From an uncultured Bilophila sp. (GTDB taxonomy: Bacteria; Desulfobacterota; Desulfovibrionia; Desulfovibrionales; Desulfovibrionaceae): a stretch of 30,986 nucleotides of DNA. A program made the translations under genes and the position numbers. Under the pieces are notes generated by a model. It made no database searches. It saw nothing but the letters and a program-made list of their open reading frames with translations, and was not told where the DNA came from. Every line of letters begins with the position of its first letter. The first letter of the stretch is position 1. Of the stretch, positions 30,496 through 30,986 are shown piece after piece. Location of the stretch: contig CABKMN010000025.1 of the NCBI GenBank assembly GCA_902373525.1, forward strand, positions 1 through 30,986, given 5' to 3'.

Positions 30496-30524
30496 TTTAC
30501 TTCATCCCGCCACTTCCCTACAAT
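30496..30524 (+). promoter_or_regulatory. Sigma-70 promoter of the 125-aa gene
   Basis: TTTACT (30496-30501), 17-nt spacer, TACAAT (30519-30524). Start near 30531, leader about 43 nt. The divergent gene at 30419 has no similarly clear promoter. Confidence 0.55.
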
Positions 30525-30573
30525 ACCCAAAACCGCATGACGCGGCGTTCCAGCAAGGTCAAAGGAGCCGTCA

Positions 30574-30951
30574 ATGAGCCAACAGTATCCCAGCCGGATA
30601 CGCTACGAGTACGAACAGGACCCGGAAACCCGCCTCCAGTACACCCACGGCGTATGGGGCGGCATCAATCCGCAGGGCGAAATCGAAATCAGCTTTTATC
30701 TCGAAAGCGACAAGATGCCGCCGTATTCCGAGCGCCTCGTAGCTCCTGACGGCAGTTTCGGCCACGAAATCGCCCCCTACAACGACGAGGAGCGGACCAT
30801 CATCCGCCACATCCATTCGCGCGTGGTCATGAACTACCACACCGCCCGGGCCATGCTGGAATGGCTCGAAGACAAGGTCGCCGCCCTCGAAGCCGAAGAA
30901 GACGGCAGCGCGCCCCTTTCCTTCGACGAAAGCGGTTTCCAGCATCAATAA
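30574..30951 (+). CDS. Hypothetical 125-aa protein, DUF3467-like
   Basis: 125 aa, AAAGGAG site before the ATG. No membrane segment or signal. The centre carries INPQGEIEISFYLES and the later HSRVVMNYHTARAMLEWLEDKV, a beta-strand then helix pattern that resembles DUF3467, whose function is not known. The similarity is by eye and unproven. It is divergent from the C-x2-C-x5-C gene, sharing a 154-nt control region. A palindrome starts 11 nt after the stop. Confidence 0.7.
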   Translation: MSQQYPSRIRYEYEQDPETRLQYTHGVWGGINPQGEIEISFYLESDKMPPYSERLVAPDGSFGHEIAPYNDEERTIIRHIHSRVVMNYHTARAMLEWLEDKVAALEAEEDGSAPLSFDESGFQHQ

Positions 30952-30961
30952 GCATAAGACT

Positions 30962-30986
30962 GGGGAGGGGAGGAAAAACCTTTCTG
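30962..30986. repeat. Left arm of a palindromic repeat cut by the window edge
   Basis: GGGGAGGGGAGG followed by AAAAACCTTTCTG starts 11 nt after the stop of the 125-aa gene. The end matches the first half of the cores at 326-365 and 29805-29850, so a third copy is likely, interrupted by the window boundary. Confidence 0.5.

Overview
The window looks like a chromosomal segment of a GC-rich, Gram-negative sulfate/sulfite-reducing bacterium of the Desulfovibrionaceae (Desulfovibrio/Bilophila relatives). The best clue is the cytochrome c maturation cluster: its CcmE has cysteine in a C-x3-Y motif in place of the heme-binding histidine, and no ccmG or ccmH accompanies it. That combination is known from Desulfovibrio desulfuricans. 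The placement is inferred from gene content; I could not search a database.

Layout. Positions 487-14581 (minus strand) hold one continuous S10-spc-alpha ribosomal protein cluster: rpsJ-rplC-rplD-rplW-rplB-rpsS-rplV-rpsC-rplP-rpmC-rpsQ-rplN-rplX-rplE-rpsN-rpsH-rplF-rplR-rpsE-rpmD-rplO-secY-map-rpmJ-rpsM-rpsK-rpsD-rpoA-rplQ. A promoter candidate near 15141-15169 would give rpsJ a leader of about 550 nt that is rich in hairpins. A terminator at 385-413 follows rplQ. Positions 15362-16450 (plus) encode a CNNM/CBS membrane protein. A repeat-rich gap (16451-17057) follows, holding four degenerate 29-nt repeats spaced like a type I-E CRISPR array. Positions 17058-18425 (minus) encode an MHS-type proton symporter behind a good sigma-54 promoter match.

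Positions 18907-24474 (plus) carry ccmE, ccmF, ccmA, ccmB, ccmC, ccmD and a membrane-anchored TPR protein, the heme-delivery and ligation machinery for c-type cytochromes. Two GC-rich hairpins separate ccmC from ccmD. Next come a small cysteine-containing minus-strand protein with its own promoter (24779-25003), asd for aspartate-family amino acid synthesis (25457-26509), a class IV PLP aminotransferase or lyase (26646-27587), a small periplasmic protein (27911-28243), a GT4 glycosyltransferase (28555-29616, minus), an unrecognised 187-aa protein with a C-x2-C-x5-C motif (29856-30419, minus), and a divergent 125-aa protein (30574-30951).

Several long GC-rich palindromes sit just after stop codons. 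Three of them (326-365, 29805-29850 and one cut by the right edge) share a core and look like one dispersed repeat family. The least explained elements are the structured S10 leader, the CRISPR-like degenerate repeats and this palindrome family.
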